Positions 1 through 8,705 are shown, counted from the stretch's first letter. The stretch: 37,478 nucleotides of DNA from Nocardiopsis alkaliphila YIM 80379 (GCF_000341005.1 NZ_ANBD01000004.1:9082-46559); one strand, 5' to 3'. Made by a program: numbers and translations. Notes: generated by a model not told the origin, from the sequence alone.

Positions 1-1330
1 CGGTGAAGGTGATTCGCTCGGCCAACAGGGCGTCCAACGCCGCGCGGTCCAAGGGGAAGCGCTCGTCATCGGCCAACCGGTCCAGCAGCCGGTTGCCCGT
101 ACCCTCCTGGCGCATGGCCAGGGCGGACGCCACCGCGTGCTCCTTGATGAGTTCGTGGGCGCTCTCGCGGCCCACACCGGCGCGCACCGCCGCCATCAAC
201 ATCTTGGTGGTGGCCAGGAACGGCAGGTAGCGGTCCAGTTCGGCGGAGATCACGGCGGGGAAGGCCCCGAACTCGTCCAGTACCGTCAGCATGGTCTCGA
301 TCAGACCGTCGAAGGCGAAGAACGCGTCCGGCAGCGCGACCCGGCGCACCACCGAGCAGGACACGTCGCCCTCGTTCCACTGGTCACCGGCCAATTCACC
401 GGCCATGGACGCGTACCCGCGCAGGACCACGGTCAGCCCGTTGACCCGCTCGCAGGAGCGCGTGTTCATCTTGTGCGGCATCGCCGACGAGCCCACCTGG
501 CCTTCGGCGAACCCCTCGGTGACCAGTTCGTGCCCGGCCATCAACCGAATGGTCTTGGCCAGGGAAGAGGGCCCGGCCGCCAACTGCACCAGAGTGGTGA
601 GCACCTCGAAGTCCAACGAGCGCGGGTAGACCTGACCCACGCTGGTGAAACGCCGCTCGAATCCCAGGTGCGCGGCCACCTCGTCCTCCAAGGCGGCCAA
701 CGCGGCACGGTCACCGCCGAGTAGATCCAACATGTCCTGGGCGGTTCCGACCGGGCCCTTGATCCCGCGCAGCGGGTACCGGGCGATCAGTTCCTCCAAA
801 CGTCCATAGGCCACCAGGACCTCGTCGGCGATGGACGCGAACCGTTTGCCCAGCGTCGTGGCCTGCGCGGCCACGTTGTGGGAGCGGCCCGCCATGACGG
901 TCTGGCCGTACTCGGCGGACAGACGCCCCAACCGGGCCAGCAACGCCACCACCCGGTCGCGCACCAACAACAGACTGTCGCGGACCTGTAGTTGCTCCAC
1001 GTTCTCCGTCAGGTCACGCGAGGTCATGCCCTTGTGCACGTGCTCATGGCCGGCCAAGGCGTTGAATTCCTCGATCCGTGCCTTGACGTCGTGCCGGGTG
1101 ATCCGCTCGCGCTCGGCGATGGAGGCCGGGTCGACCTGTTCCAGGACCTTCTCGTAGTCCTCGATCACACCGGTGGGGACGTCCACGCCCAGGCGCGCCT
1201 GGGCACGCAGTACGGCCAACCACAGTCGCCGTTCGGCGACCACCTTGTACTCGGGGGACCACAGTCGGGTCAGCTCCGCCGAAGCATAACGGGCGGCCAG
1301 GACATCGGGAATGACGGGTTTCGCGCTCAC
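1..1330 (-). CDS. purB: Adenylosuccinate lyase, C-terminus cut by window edge
   Basis: This cytosolic enzyme splits SAICAR to AICAR and adenylosuccinate to AMP, each time releasing fumarate, in purine synthesis. The reading frame runs about 443 codons from a GTG at 1330 to the window edge without a stop; the family is usually about 470 residues, so only the C-terminal tail is missing. The superfamily signature GSSAMPHKMN is present, within about 20 residues of a CERVNG segment. An earlier HKGMTSRDLTEN segment and a GRSHNVAAQ segment match the active-site His regions of this family. The start was chosen because a TAGGGT hexamer lies 8 nt upstream with no Shine-Dalgarno, which fits a leaderless message. 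The gene is divergent from the sensor kinase gene. Confidence 0.95.
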   Translation of the reverse strand, partial: MSAKPVIPDVLAARYASAELTRLWSPEYKVVAERRLWLAVLRAQARLGVDVPTGVIEDYEKVLEQVDPASIAERERITRHDVKARIEEFNALAGHEHVHKGMTSRDLTENVEQLQVRDSLLLVRDRVVALLARLGRLSAEYGQTVMAGRSHNVAAQATTLGKRFASIADEVLVAYGRLEELIARYPLRGIKGPVGTAQDMLDLLGGDRAALAALEDEVAAHLGFERRFTSVGQVYPRSLDFEVLTTLVQLAAGPSSLAKTIRLMAGHELVTEGFAEGQVGSSAMPHKMNTRSCERVNGLTVVLRGYASMAGELAGDQWNEGDVSCSVVRRVALPDAFFAFDGLIETMLTVLDEFGAFPAVISAELDRYLPFLATTKMLMAAVRAGVGRESAHELIKEHAVASALAMRQEGTGNRLLDRLADDERFPLDRAALDALLAERITFT

Positions 1331-1344
1331 GTCGAACCACCCTA
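1331..1344 (-). promoter_or_regulatory. Probable leaderless promoter (-10) of purB
   Basis: On the minus strand TAGGGT (1344-1339) is followed by 8 nt and then the GTG start at 1330. No ribosome binding site is visible. The spacing places transcription start at or next to the start codon. This is inferred from pattern only. Confidence 0.45.
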
Positions 1345-1448
1345 TCGCCTGGACCCGGGCCTCCCACGTCCCGCCCGCGTTCGTGGTAGGGACGGCCCCA
1401 CCACGAACCCGGGGGCGCAACGGATGTCCTGAAAAGGGGCCCGAGTCC

Positions 1449-1461
1449 TAGCGTGGACGCC
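1449..1461 (+). promoter_or_regulatory. Probable leaderless promoter (-10) of the sensor kinase
   Basis: TAGCGT (1449-1454) lies 7 nt before the ATG at 1462. A GTG at 1453 in the same frame overlaps the hexamer and is therefore a poor start choice. No well-placed Shine-Dalgarno precedes 1462. Confidence 0.4.
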
Positions 1462-2835
1462 ATGGACACGCACCCCCGGCCCAAAGCCCCCCGCACCCTG
1501 GCCCGCGCCCTGGCGGACCCACGTTTCCTTCTCAGCGTCTGGATGTGGCGCTCCTTGGCCTACGTCGCGACCACCTTCATGGTCGGAGGCGTGCTGGCCA
1601 CCGTGGCCGCGCCCCTCTACATGCCCTGGGTGATGCTGATGGCCGCTTGGGGGACGGGCTCCCCAGGCCCCGAAACGATCGCTCTGGCGGTGTTCCTCGG
1701 TGTGTTCATGGTCCTGGTGGTGGGGCCGCTCATCGCCCTACCGCTGGGCGCATTGGAACGGCACCGCCTTCGGCTGGTGCTACCCGACCCGCACACCAAC
1801 AGTGGTCACCGCGCCCCACCGGCCGGGCTGTGGGGATGGATTCGCGTCCGCTACACCGAGGCCGCCACCTGGCGCGAGGTCGCCTACGTAGCGGTGATGC
1901 TCCCCATGACCGGCCTCATCGGCCTGCTCTGCATGATCCTCTTCGGATCGCTCGTCATCCTGGCAACGGGGCCCTTCATCCTCAGCGGGACCGCAGAGGA
2001 CCCGATCAACCTCGGGCCGATCATCCTGACCACCCCTCAGCAGGCCCTGCCCTACACCCTGCTCGCCCCGGTCTTCCTGGTTCTGCTCCTCTACACCTGC
2101 GGCCTGTACTCCTACGGACACGGTGTCATCGCCCGCGCCCTGCTGGTCGGCCCACCCAAGGAAGAGCTGCGCGCCGAACTGGACCAGGTCACCGAGTCAC
2201 GCGCCCGCCTGGCCGGTGCCTTCGAGTACGAGCGTCGCCGGATCGAACGCGACCTGCACGACGGCGCCCAACAACGCCTGGTCGCGCTCAGCATGGACCT
2301 GGGCATGGCCCGCGTCGAGCTGGAGGAGGGATCGGCGGCGGAGCGGCGGGTGGCCGCCGCCCAGGCCAAGGCGGATGACCTCATCGACGAACTACGCGAA
2401 CTGGTGCGAGGTATCCACCCAAGGGTGCTGACCGACCGCGGCCTGCCCGAGGCCCTGGCCGAACTGGCCGATCACAGCCCCGTCCCGGTGAGCCTCGACG
2501 TCGACCTGCCAGGGCGCTGCCCCTCCCACGTGGAGGGCACCGCCTACTTCGTGGTCGTCGAGGCACTCACCAACGTTCACAAGCACACCGAGGCCGAGGC
2601 CGTCACCGTGTGCGCGGACCTGCGCGAGGAACCCCAAGGTGACGTACTCGTGGTGGAGGTGGGCGACCACGGTCCCGGCGGCGCCGAACCGGCCCGGGGC
2701 AGTGGCCTGACCGGGATGGCCGACCGGGTCGCCGTGATGGGCGGCACGATGGACCTGTCCAGCCCCGTGGGAGGGCCGACCCGGATCCGAGTGGAGCTGC
2801 CATGCACGATCTCGCAGACCGAGGTGCGCCGGTGA
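1462..2835 (+). CDS. Two-component sensor histidine kinase, NarL-partner (HisKA_3) type
   Basis: A membrane histidine kinase of about 457 residues. The N-terminal half has about four or five hydrophobic segments (roughly residues 30-60, 75-100, 140-175 and 195-225) with no large extracellular loop, resembling the 'putative sensor' domain of actinobacterial kinases. A dimerisation/phosphoacceptor region follows, with the H-box ERDLHDGAQQRL (His about 266), then an ATPase domain with an N-box around EALTNVHKHT (Asn about 371) and a glycine-rich GSGLTGMADRV lid. This order is typical of kinases that pair with LuxR-type regulators. Its stop overlaps the start of the next gene, so the two are almost certainly an operon. 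The signal it senses cannot be told from sequence. A start at GTG 1453 is possible but overlaps the likely -10 element. Confidence 0.9.
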   Translation: MDTHPRPKAPRTLARALADPRFLLSVWMWRSLAYVATTFMVGGVLATVAAPLYMPWVMLMAAWGTGSPGPETIALAVFLGVFMVLVVGPLIALPLGALERHRLRLVLPDPHTNSGHRAPPAGLWGWIRVRYTEAATWREVAYVAVMLPMTGLIGLLCMILFGSLVILATGPFILSGTAEDPINLGPIILTTPQQALPYTLLAPVFLVLLLYTCGLYSYGHGVIARALLVGPPKEELRAELDQVTESRARLAGAFEYERRRIERDLHDGAQQRLVALSMDLGMARVELEEGSAAERRVAAAQAKADDLIDELRELVRGIHPRVLTDRGLPEALAELADHSPVPVSLDVDLPGRCPSHVEGTAYFVVVEALTNVHKHTEAEAVTVCADLREEPQGDVLVVEVGDHGPGGAEPARGSGLTGMADRVAVMGGTMDLSSPVGGPTRIRVELPCTISQTEVRR

Positions 2836-3506
2836 CCCCCGTGCCGACGGTGCTCGCCGAGGACGGCGTCCTGCTCCGCGAGGGCCTGGTGGGTGTGCTC
2901 GAACGTTTCGGGTTCCCGGTGTCGGCGGCGGTCGGCGACGCCGAGGAACTGCTCACCGCCGTGACCGAGCACCGGCCCGGACTGGTGGTGACCGACATTC
3001 GTATGCCGCCCGACTTCGGTGACGAGGGGTTACGGGCCGCCGTGCGGCTGCGTCGCGAGCACCCCGGACTGGCCGTGGTGGCGCTCAGCCAGTACGTGGA
3101 GCTGAGCTATGCCACCGAACTCTTGGATTCGCAGGAAGGCAGGGGAGTGGGGTACCTGCTCAAACAAAGGGTGGGCGACGTCCGCGAGTTCGCCTCGGTG
3201 CTGCGGAACGTGGTGGAGGGCGCCACCTTCGTCGATCCCGAGGTGGTGCGTCAGCTGTTGCGGCGCAGTGCCGACCCGCTCCAGCGGCTCACCGCCCGTG
3301 AACGCCAGGTCCTCGAACTGATGGCGGAAGGCCATTCCAATGGTGCCATCGCCCGCCGACTCGTGGTCGGTGACGCCGCCGTCGGCAAGCACGTCGGCAA
3401 CATCCTGGCCAAACTCGACCTACCACCGGATGAGGACGTCCACCGCCGGGTACAGGCCGTTCTGGCCTACCTGCGGGCCCAGGCCGGCCGCTCCGGGACC
3501 GGCTGA
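2832..3506 (+). CDS. Response regulator, NarL/FixJ family
   Basis: A DNA-binding response regulator of 224 residues, partner of the preceding kinase. The receiver domain shows an acidic AED pocket near the start, the phosphoacceptor Asp (about 55) in VVTDIRMPP, a conserved Ser in VALSQY and Lys in YLLKQRVG. A LuxR-type helix-turn-helix follows (about residues 150-205), with LTARERQVLELMAEG and a recognition region near VGKHVGNILAKLDL; the usual T/E residues there are partly changed (GDAAVGKHV). The start was taken as GTG 2832 because it forms a GTGA overlap with the kinase stop. An upstream ATG at 2802 in the same frame would add ten residues that precede the normal receiver start. Targets are unknown. 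Confidence 0.9.
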   Translation: MTPVPTVLAEDGVLLREGLVGVLERFGFPVSAAVGDAEELLTAVTEHRPGLVVTDIRMPPDFGDEGLRAAVRLRREHPGLAVVALSQYVELSYATELLDSQEGRGVGYLLKQRVGDVREFASVLRNVVEGATFVDPEVVRQLLRRSADPLQRLTARERQVLELMAEGHSNGAIARRLVVGDAAVGKHVGNILAKLDLPPDEDVHRRVQAVLAYLRAQAGRSGTG

Positions 3507-3601
3507 CCCGGGCAACGTCGGCTGTCGTATCGTGGGAGAGGCCCCGCGCACGATCCGAATCCGGCGAGAGTCCCCCTCGCGCGAACCCGGAGGAGATCTG
3601 G

Positions 3602-4552
3602 ATGCATCCGACCGTCGCGGCCCCCGACAGCGTCACCTGGCGAGTCCACCTGGACCGCTCCATGTGGGTCGCGGGGGTGCGCGCGCTCATGCTTCAGGCC
3701 CTGCACCCCATCGCGATGCAGGGGGTGTGGCAGCGCTCGGACTTTCGTTCCGACCCCACCGGTCGGCTGCTGCGCACCGCCCACTTCATCGCGGTCACCA
3801 CCTATGGCAGCCTCACCGAGGCCGAGGCCTTGGGCGAACAGGTGCGTCGGGTGCACCGTGCCCTGAGCTTCACCGACCCGAGCACCGGCCACCCGCATCG
3901 CGTCGATCAGCACGATCTGTTGGTGTGGGTGCACTGCGCGGAGGTGGGCTCCTACCTGGAGGTCGTCCAACGCGCCGGACTGGGACTGAGCCAGGCCGAC
4001 ATGGACCGCTATCTGGACGAGCAGTCCCTGACCGCCGGTTACGTGGGCCTGTCCCGGGACGAGGTGCCCCGCAGCGTCGCCGACATGCGCCGCTACCTGG
4101 CCTCGGTGCGGCCCGCCCTGCGGGTCACCCCTGAGGCCCGCTGGGCGGTCCGTTTCCTCCTGTGGCCCAAGATCCCCGAACGGCTCGCCTGGCTGAGCCC
4201 GCTCAAACCACTGTGGTTCCCGGTGGGAGTCCTGGCCTACAACACCTTGCCCGCGTGGGCGCGCCGCGCCTACGGAGTGCTTCCCCAGCCCTTGGGCCTG
4301 GAGAACGCGACCACCAGCGGATTGCGCCTGCTGCGCGCAGGACTGCACCTGGTACCCGAACGCTTCTACAACCTGCTCTTCGACGAGGCCACCGTCCAAA
4401 GCGCCGAGGCGGCCAAGCAGCGCCTGTTTGAGGCCGGGTACCGGATGGAGAACGGTTCCCGTGCCCTGCGCTCGCTCACCCGCTTCAGCCCGCCTCCGAG
4501 CCGGGCCGCGGCCACCGGTCGACACGGCGACACCGTTGACCGGAGCCGATAG
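3602..4552 (+). CDS. MpaB-family oxygenase (DUF2236)
   Basis: A 316-residue protein of the DUF2236/MpaB family, which is related to the haem-binding latex-clearing protein Lcp. Characteristic segments are ALMLQALHPIAMQGV near residue 30, a RLLRTAHFIAVTTYG stretch, and LLVWVHCAEVGSYL in the middle, whose His residues are candidates for haem ligation. The start ATG is preceded by GGAGGAGAT at good spacing, so it is translated with a leader, unlike the kinase gene upstream. Family members are thought to be oxygenases or to act in secondary metabolism, but no substrate can be assigned here. It follows the regulator by about 95 nt and may have its own promoter. Confidence 0.85.
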   Translation: MHPTVAAPDSVTWRVHLDRSMWVAGVRALMLQALHPIAMQGVWQRSDFRSDPTGRLLRTAHFIAVTTYGSLTEAEALGEQVRRVHRALSFTDPSTGHPHRVDQHDLLVWVHCAEVGSYLEVVQRAGLGLSQADMDRYLDEQSLTAGYVGLSRDEVPRSVADMRRYLASVRPALRVTPEARWAVRFLLWPKIPERLAWLSPLKPLWFPVGVLAYNTLPAWARRAYGVLPQPLGLENATTSGLRLLRAGLHLVPERFYNLLFDEATVQSAEAAKQRLFEAGYRMENGSRALRSLTRFSPPPSRAAATGRHGDTVDRSR

Positions 4553-4599
4553 CGTGGAGAACCGGACCACGCGATCGAGCAGGTGGCGGAGGTGAACGG

Positions 4600-4818
4600 A
4601 TCAAACGCAGGAAGACGCACTACGCCCTCCTGATGGGACTGTGCCTGGTGCTGTTCGCCGGAGCCGCCCCGGTCTACTACCTGTTCGGAAGCGGGTGGGC
4701 CGTGGCGATGTGCGTGGTGGCCTCCATCCTGCCGCCGATCGCCATGACCCTGGGCAACATCGCCGACCCGAACGATCCGCGCGATCACGACAACAGGTAC
4801 GGACCCAACGCCGAGTAG
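4600..4818 (+). CDS. DUF3099-like small membrane protein with unusual start
   Basis: A 61-72 residue protein with two hydrophobic segments (GLCLVLFAGAAPVYYLF and VAMCVVASILPPIAMTLG) and a charged tail, the pattern of actinobacterial DUF3099 proteins. The only standard in-frame start is ATG 4633, which lies at the edge of the first membrane helix and has no ribosome binding site. A strong GGAGG (4588-4592) sits 7 nt before an ATC codon at 4600 that would add the basic N-terminus IKRRKTHYALL, as expected for this family. I therefore give 4600 as the start, as a non-standard AUC initiation or a base error for ATG. An alternative is coupling from a short GTG peptide (4583 or 4592) that ends TGATG over ATG 4633. 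Function unknown. Confidence 0.6.
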   Translation: MKRRKTHYALLMGLCLVLFAGAAPVYYLFGSGWAVAMCVVASILPPIAMTLGNIADPNDPRDHDNRYGPNAE

Positions 4819-4851
4819 GCGTTCGCCCGCACCCGTACCGTTCTTCGGACC

Positions 4852-5949
4852 TCAGCGCTCCAGGACACGGCGCAGCGCCGCCAGGACCAGCTCGGCCCGG
4901 TCCAAACGGGCGTTGTGCCCCATCAGGCCGATCCGCCACACCGAGGCGGCGTAGGGGCCCACGCCCGCACCGATCTCCAGGCCGTACTCGCGCAGCAGGC
5001 GATCACGAACCTTGCCCGAATCCACGCCATCGGGAACCCGCACCGAGGTCAACTGCGCCAGGTGGTGCCCCTCGGCGGCGAACAGCTCCAGGCCCATCTC
5101 CCGCAGACCCTCGCGCAGGCGGGCTCCGGCCGCCTCGTGCCGAGCAGCCACCTCTTCCATGCCCTCCTGCTCGATACGGGCCAAGGCCGCGTCCAAGGAG
5201 GCCACCATCGAGGTCGGAGCGGTGTGGTGGTAGGTGCGTCCGCCCGGGCCGCCGCGCACGTAGGCACCGAGCAATCCCAGGTCCAGGTACCACACCGGCG
5301 GCGACTGCACTCGGTGCTCCCAGGCGCGTTCGGAGAAGGTGAACGGGGCCAGCCCCGGCGCCACCCCCAGACACTTCTGGGTTCCGGAGTAGGCGATGTC
5401 CACCCGCCACTCGTCCAAGGCCATGGGCGTACCGCCCAAGGAGGTGACACAGTCGGCGAGCAGCAGGGTGTCCTCGGAGCGTTCGCGAAGTGCGCGTCCC
5501 AGGGCGCCGATGTCACTGACCACACCGGTGGAGGTCTCGGCGTGCACCGCGGCCACCAACGCGGGCGCGGGGTGCGCGTCCAGCACGCGCTGCACGTCCA
5601 CGGGCTGCCCCCAGTCGTGGTCCACCCGCACCACGTGGGCGCCGTAGCGACCGGCGACCTCGCACATGCGCTCGCCGAACAATCCGTTCACGGCCACGAC
5701 CACCTGGTCGCCGGCGCGTACGGTGTTGGTGAAGGCCGCCTCCATGCCCAGCGAGCCGGTGCCCGACAACGGCAACGTGAGTGGGTTCCGGGTGCCCCAC
5801 AGGGACCGGAGGCGTTCGCAGGTGCGCTCCAGCATGGCGACGAACTCCGGGTCGAGGTGGCCCAGGATGGGGGCCGCCAGACCCAGGGTCGCTTCGGGAT
5901 AGGGGTTGCTCGGCCCCGGTCCCAGAAGGGTGCGTTCGGTGACTGACAT
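4852..5949 (-). CDS. Class V aminotransferase (alanine-glyoxylate / serine-pyruvate type)
   Basis: A PLP-dependent aminotransferase of about 365 residues, close to the usual length for this family. The N-terminal GPGPSNPYPEA segment and the GTGSLGMEAAF phosphate-binding region are typical. AETSTGV, then ADCVTSLGG with the cofactor-contacting Asp, then SGTQKCLG with the Schiff-base Lys (about 192) follow in order. Enzymes of this class move amino groups between alanine or serine and glyoxylate or pyruvate; the exact donor here cannot be read from sequence. The ATG at 5949 was chosen because TAGTGT lies 6 nt upstream, fitting leaderless translation; a GTG at 5955 is the alternative. It is convergent with the DUF3099 gene and divergent from the acetyltransferase gene. 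Confidence 0.88.
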   Translation of the reverse strand: MSVTERTLLGPGPSNPYPEATLGLAAPILGHLDPEFVAMLERTCERLRSLWGTRNPLTLPLSGTGSLGMEAAFTNTVRAGDQVVVAVNGLFGERMCEVAGRYGAHVVRVDHDWGQPVDVQRVLDAHPAPALVAAVHAETSTGVVSDIGALGRALRERSEDTLLLADCVTSLGGTPMALDEWRVDIAYSGTQKCLGVAPGLAPFTFSERAWEHRVQSPPVWYLDLGLLGAYVRGGPGGRTYHHTAPTSMVASLDAALARIEQEGMEEVAARHEAAGARLREGLREMGLELFAAEGHHLAQLTSVRVPDGVDSGKVRDRLLREYGLEIGAGVGPYAASVWRIGLMGHNARLDRAELVLAALRRVLER

Positions 5950-5961
5950 GGGCACACACTA
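5950..5961 (-). promoter_or_regulatory. Probable leaderless promoter (-10) of the aminotransferase
   Basis: On the minus strand TAGTGT (5961-5956) precedes the ATG at 5949 by 6 nt, with no Shine-Dalgarno between. A clear -35 box was not found. Confidence 0.4.
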
Positions 5962-6024
5962 ACCAGACATACGTGACCAGGGGGCAATCGGGGGCTCATC
6001 TGTGTGTAACGCGACATCGGTCAT

Positions 6025-6046
6025 CCCACGATGTGGGCCGTAGTAT
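6025..6046 (+). promoter_or_regulatory. Promoter with inverted repeat upstream of the GNAT gene
   Basis: CCCAC (6025-6029) and GTGGG (6033-6037) form a perfect inverted repeat three bases apart. It lies just before TAGTAT (6041-6046), a likely -10 box for the acetyltransferase gene, so it could be an operator within the promoter. The region is shared with the divergent aminotransferase gene. Confidence 0.3.
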
Positions 6047-6120
6047 CTCCCGCGGACGAACGATCACCCGTGCGGCACGTTGTCGAACACGCGCGGCGCG
6101 AACGTAGGGAAGGGACCCGC

Positions 6121-6675
6121 ATGACCGACACGGTCCGGACCGAGACGACCGGGCACGGCACCGATCGGGTGCGGGTGTTGCGCGTGGAGCACGACGACCC
6201 CCGGGTCCAAGGGTTGCTCGCCGGGCTCTTGGAGGAGTACACCGAACGCTACGGGGCCGAAGGCGCCGCCAACGAACTCGGCCGCTACCCGGTCACCGAG
6301 TTCGTCGCGCCCCTTGGTCGCCTGGTCCTGGCCGAACTGGACGGGGAGATCGTCGCCGGCGGCGCACTGCGCCCCTACCGGCTGGGCGTGAACGACGAAC
6401 CGATCACGGTCGAGTTCAAGCGGATCTGGACTTCGGCCCGGCACCGCAGGCGCGGCTTGGGCCGGCTCATCATGTCCGCTCTGGAAGACGCCGCGCGCGA
6501 CCTCGGCTACACCACCGTCATGCTCTTCACCGGTCCCTCCCAGCCCGAGGCCGTGGCCCTGTACGAGCGGATCGGATACCGGTGGGTGGATCCGGACACG
6601 ATCGAGGACCTGCCCTACCCCAAAGCGATCCCCTTCACCCATGACCTGCGCGGTCGGTCGAGCGGTCGGGCATAG
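6121..6675 (+). CDS. GNAT-family N-acetyltransferase
   Basis: A 184-residue acetyltransferase with a single GNAT domain covering about residues 20-175. The acetyl-CoA binding motif A is seen as RHRRRGLGRLIMSALE, followed by a motif B region TVMLFTGPSQPEAVALYERIGY. These proteins transfer acetyl from acetyl-CoA to an amine on a small molecule or protein; the substrate here is unknown. The ATG at 6121 was chosen over an upstream in-frame ATG at 6031 because AGGGAAGGGA precedes it at suitable distance. It is divergent from the aminotransferase gene and lies ahead of aminopeptidase P, with a hairpin between. Confidence 0.85.
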   Translation: MTDTVRTETTGHGTDRVRVLRVEHDDPRVQGLLAGLLEEYTERYGAEGAANELGRYPVTEFVAPLGRLVLAELDGEIVAGGALRPYRLGVNDEPITVEFKRIWTSARHRRRGLGRLIMSALEDAARDLGYTTVMLFTGPSQPEAVALYERIGYRWVDPDTIEDLPYPKAIPFTHDLRGRSSGRA

Positions 6676-6716
6676 TGGAGCGGCAGCCGGCGTTATGGGG
6701 AGCACTATGCTCCGGC

Positions 6717-6738
6717 GGCGGGCGAGTCCGAGCCCGCC
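6717..6738 (+). terminator. Hairpin between GNAT and aminopeptidase P genes
   Basis: GGCGGGC (6717-6723) pairs with GCCCGCC (6732-6738) across an 8-nt loop, about 40 nt after the GNAT stop. It has no T-run. A TACGAT -10-like hexamer (6743-6748) for the next gene follows directly, so it could instead be a regulatory hairpin. Confidence 0.35.
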
Positions 6739-6822
6739 CCCCTACGATGGATGCCGAGGCCGCCACCAGCGGCCGAGCACCTTCCCCACCCTTTCGACGA
6801 ACTCGACGAGGAGAGTCACGAC

Positions 6823-8313
6823 GTGAGCGAGCAGCAGCGCCCCCAGGCCGAGATGGACGCCCCCGAGTTCAGTCCGCGCAAGAACGGTCAGGCGCAGTCG
6901 GTCTCCGACGAGCTCGCCGCGTGGATGCGCACCGGATGGGCCGACACCGAGATGCGCGACCTGGAACCCATCGAGCAGGCCGGGCACACCGCTCGTCGGC
7001 GCACCGCGCTCAGCGAGGCCTTCCCGGGCGAGCGTCTGGTCATTCCCTCCGGCCGGCTCCTGACCCGATCCAACGACACCGAATACCCCTTCCGTGCCGC
7101 CACGAACTACGCCTACCTGACCGGCGACACCACCGACGGCAACTGCCTGGTGCTCACCCCTAGGGCCGGGGGAGGCCACGACGTGGTCCTCTACCTCAAA
7201 CCGCGCTCCAACCGCGACAACGGCGAGTTCTGGCTCGGTGGTTACGGTGAGCTGTGGACCGGGCGCCGCAACAGCCTGGAGGAGGCTTCCGCCCTGCTGG
7301 GCGTGCCCACCGCCGACGTGCGCACCCTGCCCGCGGCCCTGCGAGCCGACACCGTCGCCACGCGCGTCGTGCGCGGCCACGACGCCGAGATCGACGCGAT
7401 CGTGGACGAGGTACGCGCCGACGTCGACGAGCAGGCACGCGCCAAGTCCGCCCGTTTGGACGAAGAACTGGGTGTGAGGCTGGCCGACCATCGTCTGGTC
7501 AAGGACGAGTGGGAGGTGGCCCAGCTGCAAAAGGCCGTGGACGCCACCGTGCGCGGCTTCAACGACGTGGTCGCGGCGCTGCCGCAGGCCAAGGACACCT
7601 CCGAACGCTACGTCGAGGGCACCTTCTTCCTGCGTGCCCGCGTGGAGGGCAACGACGTCGGCTACGGCACCATCGCCGCCTCGGGCGCCAACGCCACCAC
7701 CCTGCACTGGACCCGCAACGATGGTCCGGTCCGTGAGGGCGACCTGTTGCTCCTGGACGCGGGCGTGGAGACCACCACCCTCTACACCGCCGACGTCACC
7801 CGCACCATGCCGGTCTCGGGTACCTTCACCGAGCTGCAGCGCAAGGTCTACGACATCGTGTACAAGGCTCAGGAGGCCGGAATCGCCGCCGTGGCACCGG
7901 GCGCGCCCTTCATCGCCTTCCATGAGGCCTCCCAGCGGGTTCTGGCCGAGGAACTCATCGCCTGGGGCCTGCTCGAGGGCCCGCTCGACCGTGTCCTGGA
8001 ACTGGGCTTGCAACGCCGCTACAGTCTGCACGGCACCGGCCACATGCTCGGTATGGACGTGCACGACTGCGCCGTCTCCCGCCAAGAGGTGCACCTGTAC
8101 GGCGACCTGAAGCCGGGCATGGTGCTCACCGTCGAGCCGGGCCTGTACTTCCAGCCCGACGACCTGACCGTCCCCGAGGAGCTGCGCGGCATCGGTGTGC
8201 GCATCGAGGACGACGTCCTGGTCACCGAGGAGGGTCGGACCGTGATGTCGGCCGCTCTGCCGCGTTCCTCGGCCGAGGTCGAGGCCTGGCTGGCCGAGCG
8301 CATGCCGCGCTGA
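6823..8313 (+). CDS. Xaa-Pro aminopeptidase (aminopeptidase P, M24B)
   Basis: A cytosolic metallopeptidase of about 496 residues that removes N-terminal residues preceding proline. An N-terminal AMP_N domain (about residues 50-190) contains RSNDTEYPFRAATNYAYLTG. The C-terminal pita-bread fold carries all expected dinuclear-metal ligands: two Asp in LLLLDAGVE and YTADVTRTM, His in SLHGTGHMLGMDVHD, Glu in VLTVEPGLY and Glu in GIGVRIEDDVLV. The GTG start at 6823 was chosen because GAGGAGAG lies before it; the frame stays open upstream to 6751 but without supporting signal. A perfect palindrome follows the stop closely and probably ends the transcript. Confidence 0.93.
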   Translation: MSEQQRPQAEMDAPEFSPRKNGQAQSVSDELAAWMRTGWADTEMRDLEPIEQAGHTARRRTALSEAFPGERLVIPSGRLLTRSNDTEYPFRAATNYAYLTGDTTDGNCLVLTPRAGGGHDVVLYLKPRSNRDNGEFWLGGYGELWTGRRNSLEEASALLGVPTADVRTLPAALRADTVATRVVRGHDAEIDAIVDEVRADVDEQARAKSARLDEELGVRLADHRLVKDEWEVAQLQKAVDATVRGFNDVVAALPQAKDTSERYVEGTFFLRARVEGNDVGYGTIAASGANATTLHWTRNDGPVREGDLLLLDAGVETTTLYTADVTRTMPVSGTFTELQRKVYDIVYKAQEAGIAAVAPGAPFIAFHEASQRVLAEELIAWGLLEGPLDRVLELGLQRRYSLHGTGHMLGMDVHDCAVSRQEVHLYGDLKPGMVLTVEPGLYFQPDDLTVPEELRGIGVRIEDDVLVTEEGRTVMSAALPRSSAEVEAWLAERMPR

Positions 8314-8322
8314 GCGCGGTGA

Positions 8323-8356
8323 TCCGGGGCCGTTCGCGATCGCGAACGGCCCCGGA
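8323..8356 (+). terminator. Perfect 34-bp palindrome after aminopeptidase P
   Basis: Positions 8323-8339 are the exact inverse complement of 8340-8356, centred on GCGATCGC, giving a 17-bp stem without a forced loop. It begins 10 nt after the stop codon and has no T-run, the usual form of actinobacterial intrinsic terminators. Confidence 0.7.
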
Positions 8357-8705
8357 CCGGTGCGAACCCGCCAACGACCGCATCAGCACGTCCGGGGCCT
8401 GGGTATGGGACGTCCAACCGACGGCCCCGTACGACTCCAGCACCTCCTCATGTCCCGGTTCGCTCGCCGCGCATGCCCTCACCACCACTCGCGTCACCCT
8501 CGATACCTTTTCCACTCGATCCGGTACGCGGGAGTCCGCCGGTTGCGTTCACCACGCGGTCACTTCCGCTACCGTTACCGGGCACGAGGATCCACACGAG
8601 TGTGTCGTGCGGTGGGATCGCCCGACGGGGCCACGTCCCCTGGTGCCACCCGATAACGTCGTGGTGACCGAAAGTTACGTGAAGGAACGACGGGGAGGGC
8701 GACTC
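8357..8705. other. Intergenic stretch, promoter of the next gene only
   Basis: No gene is supported in these 349 bases. A minus-strand frame of about 70 codons ends near the palindrome but has weaker third-position GC bias and no ribosome binding site. A TTGCGT (about 8551) and TACCGT pair could be a promoter for the hypothetical gene starting at 8706. Confidence 0.4.

Noticed and set aside
1453-1455. GTG as the sensor kinase start
   Set aside because: It overlaps the likely -10 hexamer and would leave no room for the promoter spacing.
8357-8515. Possible small minus-strand gene ending near the palindrome
   Set aside because: It has no ribosome binding site, weaker third-position GC than neighbours, and no recognisable motif.
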